This document shows positions 6,762 to 22,799 of a DNA stretch of 39,340 bases, in pieces. How positions within the stretch are numbered: position 1 is the stretch's first letter; each line of letters starts with the position of its first letter. The stretch spans positions 1 to 39,340 of the forward strand of contig ONLG01000015.1 of the NCBI GenBank assembly GCA_900318625.1. The letters run 5' to 3'. The position numbers and the translations under genes were made by a program. This DNA comes from an uncultured Prevotella sp. (GTDB taxonomy: Bacteria; Bacteroidota; Bacteroidia; Bacteroidales; Bacteroidaceae). Under the pieces are notes generated by a model that was given only the letters and a program-made list of their open reading frames with translations, was not told where the DNA came from and did no database searches.

Positions 6762-9190
6762 CCAATCTGTTTATCCGTCTTGCCCGATATTTCCGTAGCC
6801 ACCAGGCAGCCTACTGGCTGTCAATGGTGGCTCTCTTTGCTTTCGTCGTCTACTTTGCCGCCCAGATACATCTGGAGGAAGACATCAACAAGCTCATGCC
6901 GTCGTCGAAGAACGAGGATGGCACTACGAAGCTGGCCTTTGCCGACCTGAAAATCAAGGACAAGGTGTTCCTGCTGTTCGAGGGCAAGGACGTTGGCAAA
7001 CTCTCAGCGGCCTGCGATGAGTTTGTCGATTCGCTTATGGCTCAAGACAAGGACTCCGTCATCGGCGACATCTTCTACCGCATGGACGACGACCTGATGC
7101 CCGACGGCATTGACTACCTCAGCACGCACCTGCCTGCCTATATCGATACGGCGGCATACTCGCGCTTTGACACACTGCTGACACGTGAGCATTTCGTGCG
7201 GCAGATGCAGAAGAACCACGCCGACATGACGGGCGAGTTCGGCGAGATGTTCCCCGAGCTTATCCAGATGGACCCGATGGGTATGCGCGATGTGCTGGCT
7301 GAGCAGATGGCTCCGCTGATGAACGCAGGCGCATACAAGACGATAGACAACCATTTCTTTGTTCCCGACTCTACTGTCTGCATCGCTTTTATCACCCCAC
7401 GCTATTCTTCGACCAACACGGGACAGGGCTCGGCCATGTTCAGAATGATGAACAAGCAGATTGGGCAGTTTGCCAAGAGCCACCCGAATGTGCGCATAAG
7501 CTATCACGGCACACCTGCAAGCGGATATTATAACTCCACACAAATCAAGCACGACCTTACTACCACCATTGCGGGAGCACTCCTTCTGGTGCTTTTGCTT
7601 CTGCTGTATTGCTTCCGCCGATGGGACACCATACCCTTGCTGCTGCTGCCCATTGCTTTCGGCACGCTGTTCGGCCTTACCATGATGTACTGGCTGAAAG
7701 GCGAGTTCAGCCTTCTCGCCCTCGGCATCGGCGGCGTAGTGCTGGGCGTAGCCATGAGCTATGTGCTCCATGTGATGATACACCATCAGTATGTGAGCGA
7801 CACAGAGCAGCTGCTGCGCGACCAGGTGAAGCCGGTGCTGCTGGGCTGCATCACCACTATCGGCTCTTTTGCCGGACTGCTGTTTGTCAATACCGACCTG
7901 TTGCGCGACTTCGGTCTGTTTGCGGGCTTTGCCATCCTCGGCACAACACTGTTCTCGCTGGCTTATCTGCCGCAGATGCTGTCGAAGCGCACTAATCCGC
8001 AGGCGTTCAAATGGCTCGACCGCATCAATGCCTATCCCATAGACAGGAAGCGACCCTTGCTCATAGGTCTGTTGCTTGTTACAATGATAGGCGTGGGAGC
8101 CTACATAGCAGGCGGCACCCACTTCGATGCCGATATGTATAATCTGAGCTACGAGGCAGAAATAACCAAGCACTCAGACCGCTTGCTGCGCGAAAAGACA
8201 TATACTGGCGACAAGACACAGTTCTTTGCCAGTCAGGGACGCACGATGGAGGAGGCCATCGACAACTTCGCCCTGCTCGACCATAAGCTCGACTCGCTGC
8301 AACGCATCGGACTGGTGAAGAGCTACACGCGCACCAATCAGCTGCTCATTCCTCTCAAAGTGCAGCAGCAGCGCATCGATGCATGGCACCGTTACTGGAC
8401 CCCGGAGCGGCAGGCCACCGTCAGAAAGCTTATCAACGAGACGGCTCCGCAGGCAGGACTCCGCCCGGAAGCCTTCGACACATTCTTTGAAGTGGCCGAT
8501 GCCGACTACCAGCCCGATGCTCTCTACAAGGCAGGCATCATCCCCGAGGGCTATCTCTCGACACTCACCGAGCACTCCTACGGCGGCGACTATCTGGTGT
8601 TCACCTCCGTGCGCTGCCAGAACGACTCCGTGCGCAGCAGCAACAGCGACTATACCCGCATCTGTGATGCCGTGGCAAGCAATCCGCACCTGCTGGTGCT
8701 CGACACCTATTATTATACTACCGACACGCTGATGCAGATGAGCAGCGACTTCGACATACTGCAATGGCTTTCCATGGCCTTTGTCTTTGTGGTGTTGCTG
8801 CTGTCGTTCCATTTCAACTTCAAGCAGGCTCTCCTGGGCTTTGCTCCCATTCTGCTGAGCTGGCTCTTCGTGTTGGGCGTGATGAACCTGTTTGGTGTGC
8901 AGTTCAACCTTATCAGCATCATCATCTCCACGTTTATCTTTGGCATCGGTGTAGACTACAGCATCTTTGTGATGAACGGTCTTATCCAAGGCAACCTGCA
9001 ATACCACAAGACGGCTGTGCTGCTGTCGGCCATCATACTCATAATCACCGTCAGCAGTATGTTGCTGGCTCAGCACCCGGCAATCCGGAGCGTAGGCTTC
9101 TCCACACTTGTCGGTCTGCTTTCTGCGGTCATACTCTCCTATATCCTGCAACCAGCTGTTTTCAGATGGCTTAACCGGAATAAGCAATGA
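6758..9190 (+). CDS. MMPL/RND-family lipid exporter
   Basis: An 810-residue inner-membrane protein of the MMPL type. Two repeats are visible, each with one leading transmembrane helix, a large extracytoplasmic domain and a bundle of about five helices. The leading helices lie near residues 17-36 and 433-451, the external domains near 37-262 and 452-665, and the bundles near 268-425 and 668-805. The paired small-residue segments GIGGVVLGVAMSYV and FGIGVDYSIFV are typical of the family. It overlaps both neighbours by ATGA. In aryl-polyene-type clusters such proteins are thought to move the lipid product across the inner membrane; the substrate here is unknown. Confidence 0.88.
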   Translation: MTNLFIRLARYFRSHQAAYWLSMVALFAFVVYFAAQIHLEEDINKLMPSSKNEDGTTKLAFADLKIKDKVFLLFEGKDVGKLSAACDEFVDSLMAQDKDSVIGDIFYRMDDDLMPDGIDYLSTHLPAYIDTAAYSRFDTLLTREHFVRQMQKNHADMTGEFGEMFPELIQMDPMGMRDVLAEQMAPLMNAGAYKTIDNHFFVPDSTVCIAFITPRYSSTNTGQGSAMFRMMNKQIGQFAKSHPNVRISYHGTPASGYYNSTQIKHDLTTTIAGALLLVLLLLLYCFRRWDTIPLLLLPIAFGTLFGLTMMYWLKGEFSLLALGIGGVVLGVAMSYVLHVMIHHQYVSDTEQLLRDQVKPVLLGCITTIGSFAGLLFVNTDLLRDFGLFAGFAILGTTLFSLAYLPQMLSKRTNPQAFKWLDRINAYPIDRKRPLLIGLLLVTMIGVGAYIAGGTHFDADMYNLSYEAEITKHSDRLLREKTYTGDKTQFFASQGRTMEEAIDNFALLDHKLDSLQRIGLVKSYTRTNQLLIPLKVQQQRIDAWHRYWTPERQATVRKLINETAPQAGLRPEAFDTFFEVADADYQPDALYKAGIIPEGYLSTLTEHSYGGDYLVFTSVRCQNDSVRSSNSDYTRICDAVASNPHLLVLDTYYYTTDTLMQMSSDFDILQWLSMAFVFVVLLLSFHFNFKQALLGFAPILLSWLFVLGVMNLFGVQFNLISIIISTFIFGIGVDYSIFVMNGLIQGNLQYHKTAVLLSAIILIITVSSMLLAQHPAIRSVGFSTLVGLLSAVILSYILQPAVFRWLNRNKQ

Positions 9191-10599
9191 AATATGATGC
9201 CGTTGTCATAGGTAGTGGGTTGGGGGGACTAATCTGTGCCCGCGAGTTGGCTAAAAGCGGACGAGGCATCGTTGTGCTTGAACGTCAGCAGCAACCGGGC
9301 GGATGCCTGCAAAGCTACCGTCGTGCAGGTCTTGAGCTTGATACGGGTCTGCATTATGTCGGCGGTCTCGATGCGGGGCAGGCCCTGCATGAAGCTTTCG
9401 ACTCCCTCGGCCTTCTCTCTCTGCCATGGCAACGGCTCGATCCTGATGGCTTCGACCAGATCACTATCGGCAACCAGACGTTTCCGCTGGTACAAGGGTT
9501 CGACCGTTTCGCCGATAAGCTGAGTGAGTATTTCCCCGAGGAGCGCACTTCGCTGAGGCAGTTCGTGGAAATGCTGCGTCAGCTGCCACCGATGGAAAAG
9601 CTCATTCGCGTTAATGCCTATGACTATCTGACCTCGCTGTTCCGCGACCCATTGCTTATCAATGTGCTGTCGGCATCGGCCATGAGGATGGAGCTGCGCC
9701 GCGACTCGCTGCCGCTGTTCACCTTGGCCCACGGGCTGAGCAGCTACATACAGAGCAGTTGGCGGCTGAAGGGCAGTGGCAACCTGATTGTCGACTCGCT
9801 CATAAGCGACATTAAGGCTGCAGGGGGCGAAATCTATTGCGGAACAGAAGTCACCGAGTTACAGGAAGCTGAAGGCAGAGTCGTTGCAGCCCATTGCACC
9901 GGCGGCAAAACATTCGAGGGAAGCCTCTTCATAAGCGATGCCCACCCGCAAATAACATTTGATTGGCTGAAAGAATCCCGCAAGCTCAAGGGCGTTTTCC
10001 GCCATCGTATAGCCGCATTGGAGAACACGTTTGGAATGTTCACCGTCTCATTGGTGCTCAAACCTGGTAAGTTGCAGTACTTCAACCATAATAAATATGT
10101 CTATCGCAAACCCAACGTCTGGACTTTTTCAGAGGAGGCGGATAGCGTTGGCGGCGTAATGCTCAGTGCGAGGGTGCCCGAGAACGGCCATACTGACGTT
10201 CGGCAGGTCGACCTGCTTACGCCTCTGCCTTGGTCTCTGTGCCAGCAGTGGACTGATACGCGAGTCGGGCGACGGGGAGAAGGCTATGAAAAGCTGAAGC
10301 AACGGCTGGCCGACGACTGCATCAAGCTGGCCGAGCGCGTGGTTCCCGGGCTCAGCGATATGGTGGAAAGGCATTATACCAGTACACCTCTCACATGGCG
10401 CGACTACACGCTGTCGCCCCGAGGCTCTGCGTTCGGAGTGAGAAAGGACTGCCGTAACCCACTGATGACGATGCTTTCGCCCAAGACTCCCATACCCAAT
10501 CTGTTCCTTACTGGCCAGAGCCTGGCCTTGCATGGCGTGGAGGGAGTGACCAAGACAGCTTTCAACACATTGGAAACGATTAAACAAACGAAGATATGA
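9187..10599 (+). CDS. Phytoene-desaturase-like FAD-dependent oxidoreductase
   Basis: A 470-residue flavoenzyme related to the CrtI/CrtISO/RetSat group. The N-terminal dinucleotide fold is clear: VVIGSGLGGLICAREL near residues 6-21, with ERQQQPGGCLQSY following, where PGG contacts the flavin in relatives. The C-terminal family motif is present as NLFLTGQSLALHGVEGV. It would oxidise, reduce or isomerise double bonds in a long hydrophobic substrate. It is linked to the exporter and ketoreductase by ATGA overlaps on both sides. No phytoene synthase or other carotenoid gene is nearby, so the substrate is more likely the ACP-derived polyene or acyl chain (inference). Confidence 0.85.
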   Translation: MKYDAVVIGSGLGGLICARELAKSGRGIVVLERQQQPGGCLQSYRRAGLELDTGLHYVGGLDAGQALHEAFDSLGLLSLPWQRLDPDGFDQITIGNQTFPLVQGFDRFADKLSEYFPEERTSLRQFVEMLRQLPPMEKLIRVNAYDYLTSLFRDPLLINVLSASAMRMELRRDSLPLFTLAHGLSSYIQSSWRLKGSGNLIVDSLISDIKAAGGEIYCGTEVTELQEAEGRVVAAHCTGGKTFEGSLFISDAHPQITFDWLKESRKLKGVFRHRIAALENTFGMFTVSLVLKPGKLQYFNHNKYVYRKPNVWTFSEEADSVGGVMLSARVPENGHTDVRQVDLLTPLPWSLCQQWTDTRVGRRGEGYEKLKQRLADDCIKLAERVVPGLSDMVERHYTSTPLTWRDYTLSPRGSAFGVRKDCRNPLMTMLSPKTPIPNLFLTGQSLALHGVEGVTKTAFNTLETIKQTKI

Positions 10600-11318
10600 G
10601 TAACTATGCTTTAGTAACTGGTGGTAGCCGGGGCATTGGCAGGGCTATTGCCGTGAGATTGGCCCAAGACGGCTATCGCGTATTGATCAATTATGCCAGC
10701 AACGACGAGGAGGCACAGACCACCCTGAAGCTCTGTGGCGGACAGGGCGAGCTGCTTCGCTTTGACGTGAGCGACTTCCAGCAGACGCGCAATGCACTCA
10801 ACGAATGGCAGGCACAGCACGACGGCGAATATATCTCTGTCGTTGTGAACAATGCCGGCATCCGGCGCGACAGCGTTCTGGCCTTGATGCCCGAAGCCGA
10901 CTGGCACCGCGTGCTCGACATCACCCTCTCGGGTTTCTACAACGTCACACAGCCGCTGCTGCCGGCAATGCAGCTTCATAAGTTCGGGCGTATCATCAAC
11001 ATGGCCAGCGTCAGCGGACTGAAAGGACTGCCCGGACAGACCAACTACTCAGCCGCCAAGGGTGGCATCATAGCTGCCACAAAGGCTCTGGCACAGGAGG
11101 TGGGCCGCCGCAACGTCACCGTGAACGCCATCGCGCCCGGCTTTATCAAGACCGACATGACCGAAGGACTCGACGAAGCCACCCTGAAGAAGCAGATACC
11201 CATGGGACGTTTCGGAAAACCAGAGGAAGTGGCCGATGCCGTAGCGTTCCTTGTATCGCCCCAGGCAAGCTATATAACAGGAAATGTATTATCAATAAAT
11301 GGAGGATTATACCTATGA
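10596..11318 (+). CDS. FabG-like 3-oxoacyl-ACP reductase (SDR family)
   Basis: A 240-residue short-chain dehydrogenase that would reduce 3-oxoacyl-ACP with NAD(P)H. The cofactor motif GGSRGIG (residues 9-15), NNAG, and the catalytic Ser138, Tyr151 and Lys155 (YSAAK) are all present. The C-terminal YITGNVLSINGG is typical FabG. The position of the fourth catalytic residue (Asn110 in E. coli FabG) is Thr110 here (ITLSG instead of TNLxG), which suggests a specialised rather than housekeeping reductase. It overlaps both neighbouring genes by ATGA. Confidence 0.9.
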   Translation: MSNYALVTGGSRGIGRAIAVRLAQDGYRVLINYASNDEEAQTTLKLCGGQGELLRFDVSDFQQTRNALNEWQAQHDGEYISVVVNNAGIRRDSVLALMPEADWHRVLDITLSGFYNVTQPLLPAMQLHKFGRIINMASVSGLKGLPGQTNYSAAKGGIIAATKALAQEVGRRNVTVNAIAPGFIKTDMTEGLDEATLKKQIPMGRFGKPEEVADAVAFLVSPQASYITGNVLSINGGLYL

Positions 11319-11803
11319 AAAGAATTCTGTTGATGCTTCTATGCATCTTGGCACTCAATGCCACCGCACAAACCGTAACACGCACGCAGCACCGCGCTGC
11401 CGTCACTCAGGATGCCGTAACTACGGGTACGATGAACATTCGCAAGCCCGACTATATCTGCATCTCTACCAACAGCGGTCGCGAGCAGCTTATCATGGAC
11501 GGCACTAAGTTCACCATGACAGTTGGCAGCAAGCGCCACGTCACCGACAGCCGCAAGAACAATCAGTTCACAACCTTCCACAGCGTGCTGAAAGCCGTAA
11601 TCAACAATCAGCCCATTCCTTCCGGCGACGACATAGCCGTTGCTGTAAAGAACGGAAAGAAGATCATCACCATCTCGCCAGCCAAGAAGAGACGCCAGAT
11701 GTTCACGTCGTTTGTCCTGACAATCGACTCTGCCACGTCGGCCATCAAGCAGCTGCGCATGAACGAGCGCTCGGGCAACTACGTCAACTACGATATTAAG
11801 TAG
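11315..11803 (+). CDS. LolA-like periplasmic lipid-carrier protein
   Basis: A 162-residue exported protein. Residues 1-19 form a signal peptide (MKRILLMLLCILALNATAQ). The mature part alternates beta-strand-like segments (YICISTNSGREQLIMDGTKF, then GKKIITISPAKKRR and FVLTIDSATSAIKQLRM) in the way LolA/LolB-fold proteins do. It is shorter than typical LolA. LolA-like genes accompany MMPL exporters in aryl-polyene-type clusters and may carry the product to the outer membrane. Here it is the last gene of the operon, overlapping FabG by ATGA and followed by a hairpin terminator. The fold assignment rests on context and strand pattern, so confidence is moderate. Confidence 0.7.
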   Translation: MKRILLMLLCILALNATAQTVTRTQHRAAVTQDAVTTGTMNIRKPDYICISTNSGREQLIMDGTKFTMTVGSKRHVTDSRKNNQFTTFHSVLKAVINNQPIPSGDDIAVAVKNGKKIITISPAKKRRQMFTSFVLTIDSATSAIKQLRMNERSGNYVNYDIK

Positions 11804-11820
11804 AAGCGAAATAGCAACAG

Positions 11821-11900
11821 ACAAGGGGCAAGGAGCAAGAAGGATAGCGTAAGTACCATAGCACAGTGTACTTGCCGACCTCTTGCCCTTTGCCCCTTGT
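11821..11900. terminator. Bidirectional terminator between convergent genes
   Basis: Twenty-base arms (11821-11840 and 11881-11900) pair with two mismatches, around an inner dyad AAGTAC/GTACTT. A T-rich stretch (TTCGTTTTCT) follows on the plus strand. It lies between the 3' ends of the LolA-like gene (+) and the MNT gene (-), so it could end both transcripts. Confidence 0.6.
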
Positions 11901-11926
11901 TCGTTTTCTGCTTACAGACCCTTGGT

Positions 11927-12244
11927 TCATACAGCCACGCCCGTCCGCATCACGTCGTCGTAGAGTGGCGACCAGCGGTCTTCGGCCATGAGCACAGGTT
12001 CGATTAGAAAGCTGACATCGCGGACATCGCGCCACAAACCCTTCGACATTTCGAGTTTGCTGTTGCCGTAGGTGGGCACAATGACGGCCACGTCAATGTC
12101 GCTGTCCGCATTGGCATAGCCCTTGCTGTAGGATCCGAACATGATAACCTTCGGTTCTACGGCAAAACGGGGGCTGATAACCTCCTTGTATCTGCGGACG
12201 AGGGCGAGAGCCTCTTCGCGGGTCAAAGTTTGTCTTTTATCCAT
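11927..12244 (-). CDS. MNT-type nucleotidyltransferase (antitoxin-like)
   Basis: A 105-residue minimal nucleotidyltransferase. The signature GSYSKGYANADSDIDVAV is complete: Gly37-Ser38 and the metal-binding pair Asp49 and Asp51. Such proteins pair with HEPN partners; in studied pairs the MNT protein neutralises a HEPN toxin by transferring AMP to it. The gene starts 22 bases inside the 3' end of the HEPN gene, so the two are translationally coupled. Whether this pair is a working toxin-antitoxin system cannot be told from sequence. Confidence 0.85.
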   Translation of the reverse strand: MDKRQTLTREEALALVRRYKEVISPRFAVEPKVIMFGSYSKGYANADSDIDVAVIVPTYGNSKLEMSKGLWRDVRDVSFLIEPVLMAEDRWSPLYDDVMRTGVAV

Positions 12245-12612
12245 TGCTGTAATTGTTTGGTCTCTTCAATCATCTGTCGGCAAAAGGAGTCTGTCAGCGA
12301 GCGCGAGAGTTCGTCTTTGTCCTCGGGATAGCGAGCTTCGATGTTGTAGTTCGTTATAATGTCAATGAAGTCGCGCTGCTCGTCGTCCATCTGCTCGTAG
12401 AGTCCACAGCCCTCAGCAAGTCGCAAATGGCTGTGGGTATAGGGCGGGTCGTTTGGCTGAGTGGCGCACCAATAGGCTTTGATGGTCTTCTCGATGGTCT
12501 GATGGCACATGAAAGCGACGTAGAGCCGTCGCCCGGTCTGATACATGGCTTCCGCAGTATCGAGATCGTAATCGGCGATGTCGAGCCAGTATGCTACTTT
12601 GTTTGTTGCCAT
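12223..12612 (-). CDS. HEPN-domain protein (toxin-like partner)
   Basis: A 129-residue helical protein of the HEPN family, starting MATNKVAYWLDIADYDLDTA. The family-like segments are MCHQTIEKTIKAYW and THSHLRLAEGCGL, with NIEARYPED near the C-terminus. The RX4-6H RNase motif found in many HEPN toxins is not evident, so ribonuclease activity is doubtful. ATG at 12612 is preferred over 12633 because HEPN homologues begin close to this point. The gene follows purF on the same strand by about 65 bases and overlaps the MNT gene by 22 bases. Confidence 0.8.
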   Translation of the reverse strand: MATNKVAYWLDIADYDLDTAEAMYQTGRRLYVAFMCHQTIEKTIKAYWCATQPNDPPYTHSHLRLAEGCGLYEQMDDEQRDFIDIITNYNIEARYPEDKDELSRSLTDSFCRQMIEETKQLQQWIKDKL

Positions 12613-12677
12613 TCCTTTGATATATAATAACACTTATCGCCCACTAAGGTACGGTATTATTTTGAATTAGACAGCAG

Positions 12678-16207
<3,530 letters not shown>

Positions 16208-16273
16208 TTAGAATAGGTTGAATGGTTGGTCTTTTTGTATGTTGTGAGCCTGTAATATGGTCTCATGTTGTTT

Positions 16274-16467
16274 GCCCCCTTCAGCCCCACAAGGGGGAGG
16301 AGTGGTTTTTAGGGCTTATATGTCTTACGGGACTTATAGGTCTCAAAAGACTTATGAGAGGGCCTTTCGGCCCCCCTCCCTTGGGGAGGGGTTGGGGGTG
16401 GGTTAGTAATATGACTCATATTGGTCGGTAATATGACTCATATTGGTCAGTAATATGACCCATATTA
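16274..16467. repeat. Composite intergenic repeat, copy A
   Basis: About 194 bp holding four modules in order: a CCCC...AAGGGGGAGGAGT palindrome, a run of near-tandem CTTATA-rich 10-mers, the GC-rich palindrome CCCTCCCTTGGGGAGGGG with TTGGGGGTGGGT, and three 22-bp AT-rich palindromes. The same order and almost the same length recur at 26341-26536. It separates amt from pyrG, and the final palindrome includes the amt stop codon. Confidence 0.7.
16407..16467. repeat. Three 22-bp AT-rich palindromes (amt 3' end)
   Basis: Units begin at 16407, 16429 and 16451, exactly 22 bp apart. Units one and two carry TAATATGACTCATATT, and unit three TAATATGACCCATATTA. Each is a near-perfect 17-bp palindrome. 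The amt stop codon (minus-strand TAA, 16465-16467) is the end of the last unit. Confidence 0.8.
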
Positions 16468-17844
16468 CTTTGCCTTTTCGCGCAAGTGCTCCTCATATTC
16501 GGCCAGCTCGCGCTCGCCGATGTGCGCCAGCCCGTAGTGCTCGTCGTGCTGCGAGAAGTCGAGTCCCACCTTTTCGCTGTATGTCGACACTCGCATCGGT
16601 ATGAGTTTGTCTATCAGCTTGTATCCCATCCAGCTCATCGCGAAGGTGTAGACGAACACTATCGCTATGGCCAGCAGGTGGTAGAGGAACACCACGAAGC
16701 CCTCGGTGGTGCCTGCCACGAGTCCGTCGCTGATGAAGATGCCCGTGAGCACGGTGCCGAAGATGCCTCCCGTGCCGTGGGTGGGGAACACGTCGAGCGC
16801 GTCGTCGATGCTGCTGCGCGACCGCCAGTACACAGCCACGTTGCACACCAGTGTCGTAAGGAAGGCTATGAAGATGCTCTGGCCCACTGTGACGTAGCCT
16901 GCCGAGGGCGTTATGGCCACCAGACCCACCACGCAGCCCACTGCCGCACCCATTGCCGAGGGCTTGCGGCCTCGCAGACAGTCGAAGAATATCCATGTCA
17001 TCATGGCCGTGGCCGAGGCTGTGTTGGTGTTGAGGAAGGCTTTCACGGCCTGCCCGTCGGCATGGAGCGACGAACCGGCATTGAAGCCGAACCATCCTAA
17101 CCACAGCAGTGCCGCTCCGAGCAGCACGAACGGTATGTTGGCAGGCTCGCTCTTCTTGGTGCTGCGCCGCCCGAGGAAGATGGCACCGGCCAGCGCGGCC
17201 ACTCCCGACGAGGCGTGGACCACTATGCCGCCCGCAAAGTCAACCACTCCCCAGCGGCAGAACAGCCCTTCGGGATGCCATGTCATGTGGGCCAGCGGAC
17301 AGTAGATTACGAAAAAGAAGAATATCATAAAGAACATATAGGCCGAAAACCTCACTCGCTCGGCGAAAGAACCCGTGATCAGCGACGGCGTTATTATGGC
17401 AAACTTCATCTGGAACAGCGCGTAGAGTGCCAGCGGGATGGTTGCTCCGCCAAGGATGTTGCCCGCCGGCGTGGTGTAGACGGCTCCGCCCACGTTCTGG
17501 AACATCGGGAAGGTCAGCGGATTGCCTATCACTCCGCCAATGTCGTCGCCGAAGCACAGCGAGAACCCAATCACTACCCACAGCACCGAGATAAGTCCCA
17601 TGGCTATGAACGACTGAAGCATGGTCGAGATAACGTTCTTCGCGCCCACCATGCCGCCGTAGAAGAACGACAGTCCGGGCGTCATCATCAGCACGAATAT
17701 GGTGGCGGTGATGAGCCAGGCCACATCGGCACCGGAGATCACCGACCAGTCACATTCAAAACTCGGCTCGCCAACAACCAGCCCGGCCACGGCAATGAGC
17801 GTCATGGCCGTCATCAGGATTATCCAACGTCTTTTTACCTTCAT
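16465..17844 (-). CDS. amt: Ammonium transporter (Amt/MEP/Rh family)
   Basis: A 459-residue inner-membrane channel for ammonium. About eleven membrane segments follow an N-terminal hydrophobic stretch. The pore twin histidines are His210 (VVHASSG) and His356 (FPTHGTGG), and the family signature DFAGGIVVHASSG is complete. The C-terminal cytoplasmic tail (STYSEKVGLDFSQHDEHYGL) carries the region that contacts PII in studied Amt proteins, yet no glnK/glnB gene is adjacent. It diverges from gltB across a 298-base region, with a -7 box at 17886-17893. Its stop codon lies within a palindromic repeat array. Confidence 0.95.
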   Translation of the reverse strand: MKVKRRWIILMTAMTLIAVAGLVVGEPSFECDWSVISGADVAWLITATIFVLMMTPGLSFFYGGMVGAKNVISTMLQSFIAMGLISVLWVVIGFSLCFGDDIGGVIGNPLTFPMFQNVGGAVYTTPAGNILGGATIPLALYALFQMKFAIITPSLITGSFAERVRFSAYMFFMIFFFFVIYCPLAHMTWHPEGLFCRWGVVDFAGGIVVHASSGVAALAGAIFLGRRSTKKSEPANIPFVLLGAALLWLGWFGFNAGSSLHADGQAVKAFLNTNTASATAMMTWIFFDCLRGRKPSAMGAAVGCVVGLVAITPSAGYVTVGQSIFIAFLTTLVCNVAVYWRSRSSIDDALDVFPTHGTGGIFGTVLTGIFISDGLVAGTTEGFVVFLYHLLAIAIVFVYTFAMSWMGYKLIDKLIPMRVSTYSEKVGLDFSQHDEHYGLAHIGERELAEYEEHLREKAK

Positions 17845-17885
17845 ATTACCTAAGTTTTAAGTTACACTTTGCGTTATTTCGGCTG

Positions 17886-17893
17886 CAAAATTA
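17886..17893 (-). promoter_or_regulatory. amt promoter -7 box
   Basis: Minus-strand TAATTTTG followed by CAGCCGAAAT fits the Bacteroidota consensus, 41 bases upstream of the amt ATG. Confidence 0.6.
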
Positions 17894-18104
17894 TATCATT
17901 TTGTAATATCTTTGATGCCTTTATATGTCGTTTTGATTTGTGAAGTGTGATACGAATTACGAATTGTTATCTTGAGGCGGCTATCTGGTTGCGTTTTGTT
18001 TCAAATTGAAAGAAACGGCGGTAGTTTGATTGCAAAGTGAAAGTTTGGGTTGTTTTTAAGATTAAAACGTAAGCCTTAGCACCTTATTTGTGAGCATTGT
18101 GATT

Positions 18105-18112
18105 TAACTTTG
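18105..18112 (+). promoter_or_regulatory. gltB promoter -7 box
   Basis: TAACTTTG followed by CACCCGAAAT. A TTTG at 18087-18090 is only 14 bases upstream, closer than the usual 19-21, so the -33 element is not certain. The box excludes a TTG at 18110 as the gltB start. Confidence 0.6.
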
Positions 18113-18142
18113 CACCCGAAATTCAATCAGAGTGTTAGTAAA

Positions 18143-22729
<4,587 letters not shown>

Positions 22730-22799
22730 GCCGACGGGCAACGTTGATTTTGTTTCGCATTTCTTATTTATTTATTTTGAAAATGAATACTTTCGCATT

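Larger units (their letters stand above)
17845..18142. promoter_or_regulatory. Divergent regulatory region amt / gltB
   Basis: Carries both -7 boxes (annotated separately). Between them the sequence is AT-rich, with a small dyad TTTCAATTTGAAA-like segment near 18000-18012 and no recognisable NtrC, Lrp or riboswitch signature. Shared nitrogen regulation of the two genes is plausible but not shown. Confidence 0.5.

Noticed and set aside
7004-8173. Long minus-strand frame opposite the MMPL gene
   Set aside because: Shadow frame, His/Gln-rich, no start context and no family.
9187-10599. Carotenoid biosynthesis locus
   Set aside because: Only a desaturase-like enzyme is present; no crtB, crtE or isoprenoid gene is nearby and the operon is ACP-based.
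17845-18142. Glutamine or other riboswitch upstream of gltB or amt
   Set aside because: Leaders are too short (about 30-40 bases) for an aptamer, and no known motif is visible.
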